A stretch of DNA of 64,000 nucleotides, taken from assembly GCA_003164135.1 (NCBI GenBank), contig PLSD01000089.1:17987-81986 (forward strand), given 5' to 3'. Origin of the DNA: Acetobacteraceae bacterium. GTDB lineage: Bacteria > Pseudomonadota > Alphaproteobacteria > Acetobacterales > Acetobacteraceae. The translations under genes and the position numbers were made by a program. The number at the start of each line of letters is the position of its first letter. Position 1 is the first letter of the stretch. The notes beneath the pieces were generated by a model, which had not been told where the DNA came from, searched no databases, and saw only the letters and a list, made by a program, of their open reading frames with translations. Shown piece by piece: positions 63,360 to 64,000 of the stretch.

Positions 63360-63981
63360 ACGGATTGCTCCGCTTCTCCGCGCCGATGGTCGAATTCACG
63401 CCATGGCCGCAGATAAAGGAAAAATCATCCGGCAGCACCAGCAACTTGGTTTCAATGGCATCCAGCAACTGCTGGGTATTGCCATAAGGGAAATCCGTGC
63501 GGCCGATCGAATTGCGGAACAACACATCGCCCACCATGCCGAAATTCGCCGCATGATTGAGGAACACCATATGCCCCGGCGTATGTCCGGGGCAGTGCAG
63601 CACCTCGAACTCCGCCCCGGCCATTTTCACCTTGTCGCCATCGTGCAGCCAGACATCCGGGGTACAATTTTTGGCCACAAGGCCAAACATCTTCCCCTGC
63701 TCCGCCATGCCTTCGAGCAGAAACTTATCCTCCACCCCCGGCCCGGTAATTTTTACCCCAAGCGCCGCGGCCAGCTCCGTGGCACCACCCGCGTGGTCGA
63801 TATGCCCATGGGTGAGGAAAATATCCGTAACCTTGATGCCGGCCTGCTTAATGGCAGCCAGCAACTGCGGCACGTCCCCGCCGGGGTCCACCACCGCCCC
63901 CTGCAAACTCACAGAATCCCAGAGCAACGTGCAGTTCTGCTCAAACGGCGTCACGGGGATCACGGCAACCTGCAATGTCAT
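63349..63981 (-). CDS. GloB-like MBL-fold hydrolase
   Basis: The 210-residue metallo-hydrolase has FEQNCTLLWD, the zinc motif FLTHGHIDHAGG, and further ligands in CPGHTPGHMVF, GDVLF and CGHG. This is the YcbL / glyoxalase II-like branch that acts on thioesters such as S-lactoylglutathione. With gloA at 10.7 kb it could complete methylglyoxal removal, though it is not linked to it. I chose the ATG at 63981, preceded by GGGAG. The upstream promoter is cut by the window end. Confidence 0.88.
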   Translation of the reverse strand: MTLQVAVIPVTPFEQNCTLLWDSVSLQGAVVDPGGDVPQLLAAIKQAGIKVTDIFLTHGHIDHAGGATELAAALGVKITGPGVEDKFLLEGMAEQGKMFGLVAKNCTPDVWLHDGDKVKMAGAEFEVLHCPGHTPGHMVFLNHAANFGMVGDVLFRNSIGRTDFPYGNTQQLLDAIETKLLVLPDDFSFICGHGVNSTIGAEKRSNPFIQ

Positions 63982-64000
63982 GGCCTCACTCCCACTCAAT

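Noticed and set aside
1..64000. tRNA, rRNA, CRISPR or phage regions
   Set aside because: I read through the intergenic gaps for TTCGA-type T-arms, clustered repeats and phage genes and found none. A covariance-model scan would be needed to rule out small RNAs.

Overview
The window is a high-GC chromosomal segment of a Gram-negative alphaproteobacterium. The best guess is an acidophilic or acetic-acid-type Acetobacteraceae (Acidocella or Acidiphilium-like), but the genus is low confidence. The basis is the gene order frr-uppS-cdsA-dxr-rseP-bamA-skp-lpxD-fabZ-lpxA-lpxI, the DUF4167 protein, the long-form HPF next to rpoN, the mltB-rlpA-tmk-holB-metG-tatD-MBL run, and an IS5-type miniature element with a TTA target. 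Almost everything is core chromosome; no phage, plasmid, CRISPR, rRNA or tRNA gene was seen.

Layout. 1-13.7 kb (+): end of frr, then isoprenoid, phospholipid and envelope assembly (uppS, cdsA, dxr, rseP, bamA, skp) and early lipid A synthesis (lpxD, fabZ, lpxA, lpxI), followed by gloA, an unknown small gene and two glycosyltransferases. 13.8-18.7 kb: cysK, hemN, a CBS-BON protein and a class III CoA-transferase, with three FNR/FixK-type boxes that mark a low-oxygen regulon. 18.7-31.3 kb: mostly minus-strand housekeeping (DUF2189, DUF4167, prmC-prfA-hisS, ispG, RodZ-like, ptsP, nitronate monooxygenase, lysC), with infC on plus starting at AUA. 31.4-36.0 kb: ubiG, then a small surface-polysaccharide-like cluster (sulfotransferase, acyltransferase, beta-barrel, WecG-type glycosyltransferase). 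36.0-42.8 kb: HIBYL-CoA hydrolase, fumC, a 142-bp MITE-like element, a lone CheB domain, map, hpf and rpoN.

43.0-49.8 kb (+): mltB, rlpA, tmk, holB, metG, tatD, an MBL hydrolase and a small gene whose 3' end is overwritten by an AT-richer insert. That insert (about 49.7-51.0 kb) carries a stand-alone RelA/SpoT alarmone-synthetase-like gene broken by a 19-bp tandem duplication; removing one copy restores the reading frame exactly. 51.0-64 kb: Rieske protein, OmpA lipoprotein, pyrB with a pseudo-dihydroorotase, plsY, dprA, topA with a histone-H1-like tail, a phasin-like protein, MAPEG, globin, then a coupled trio of degenerate PdeM-like phosphoesterase, photolyase and intact metallophosphoesterase, and a GloB-like hydrolase.

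The strongest second-look items are the 19-bp duplication in the RelA/SpoT gene, the MITE-like element touching the CheB stop codon, the AUA start of infC, the orphan perfect FNR box lying ahead of a terminator between convergent genes, the long hairpins that occupy the uppS leader, and the catalytic-residue losses in the PyrC-like and PdeM-like proteins.
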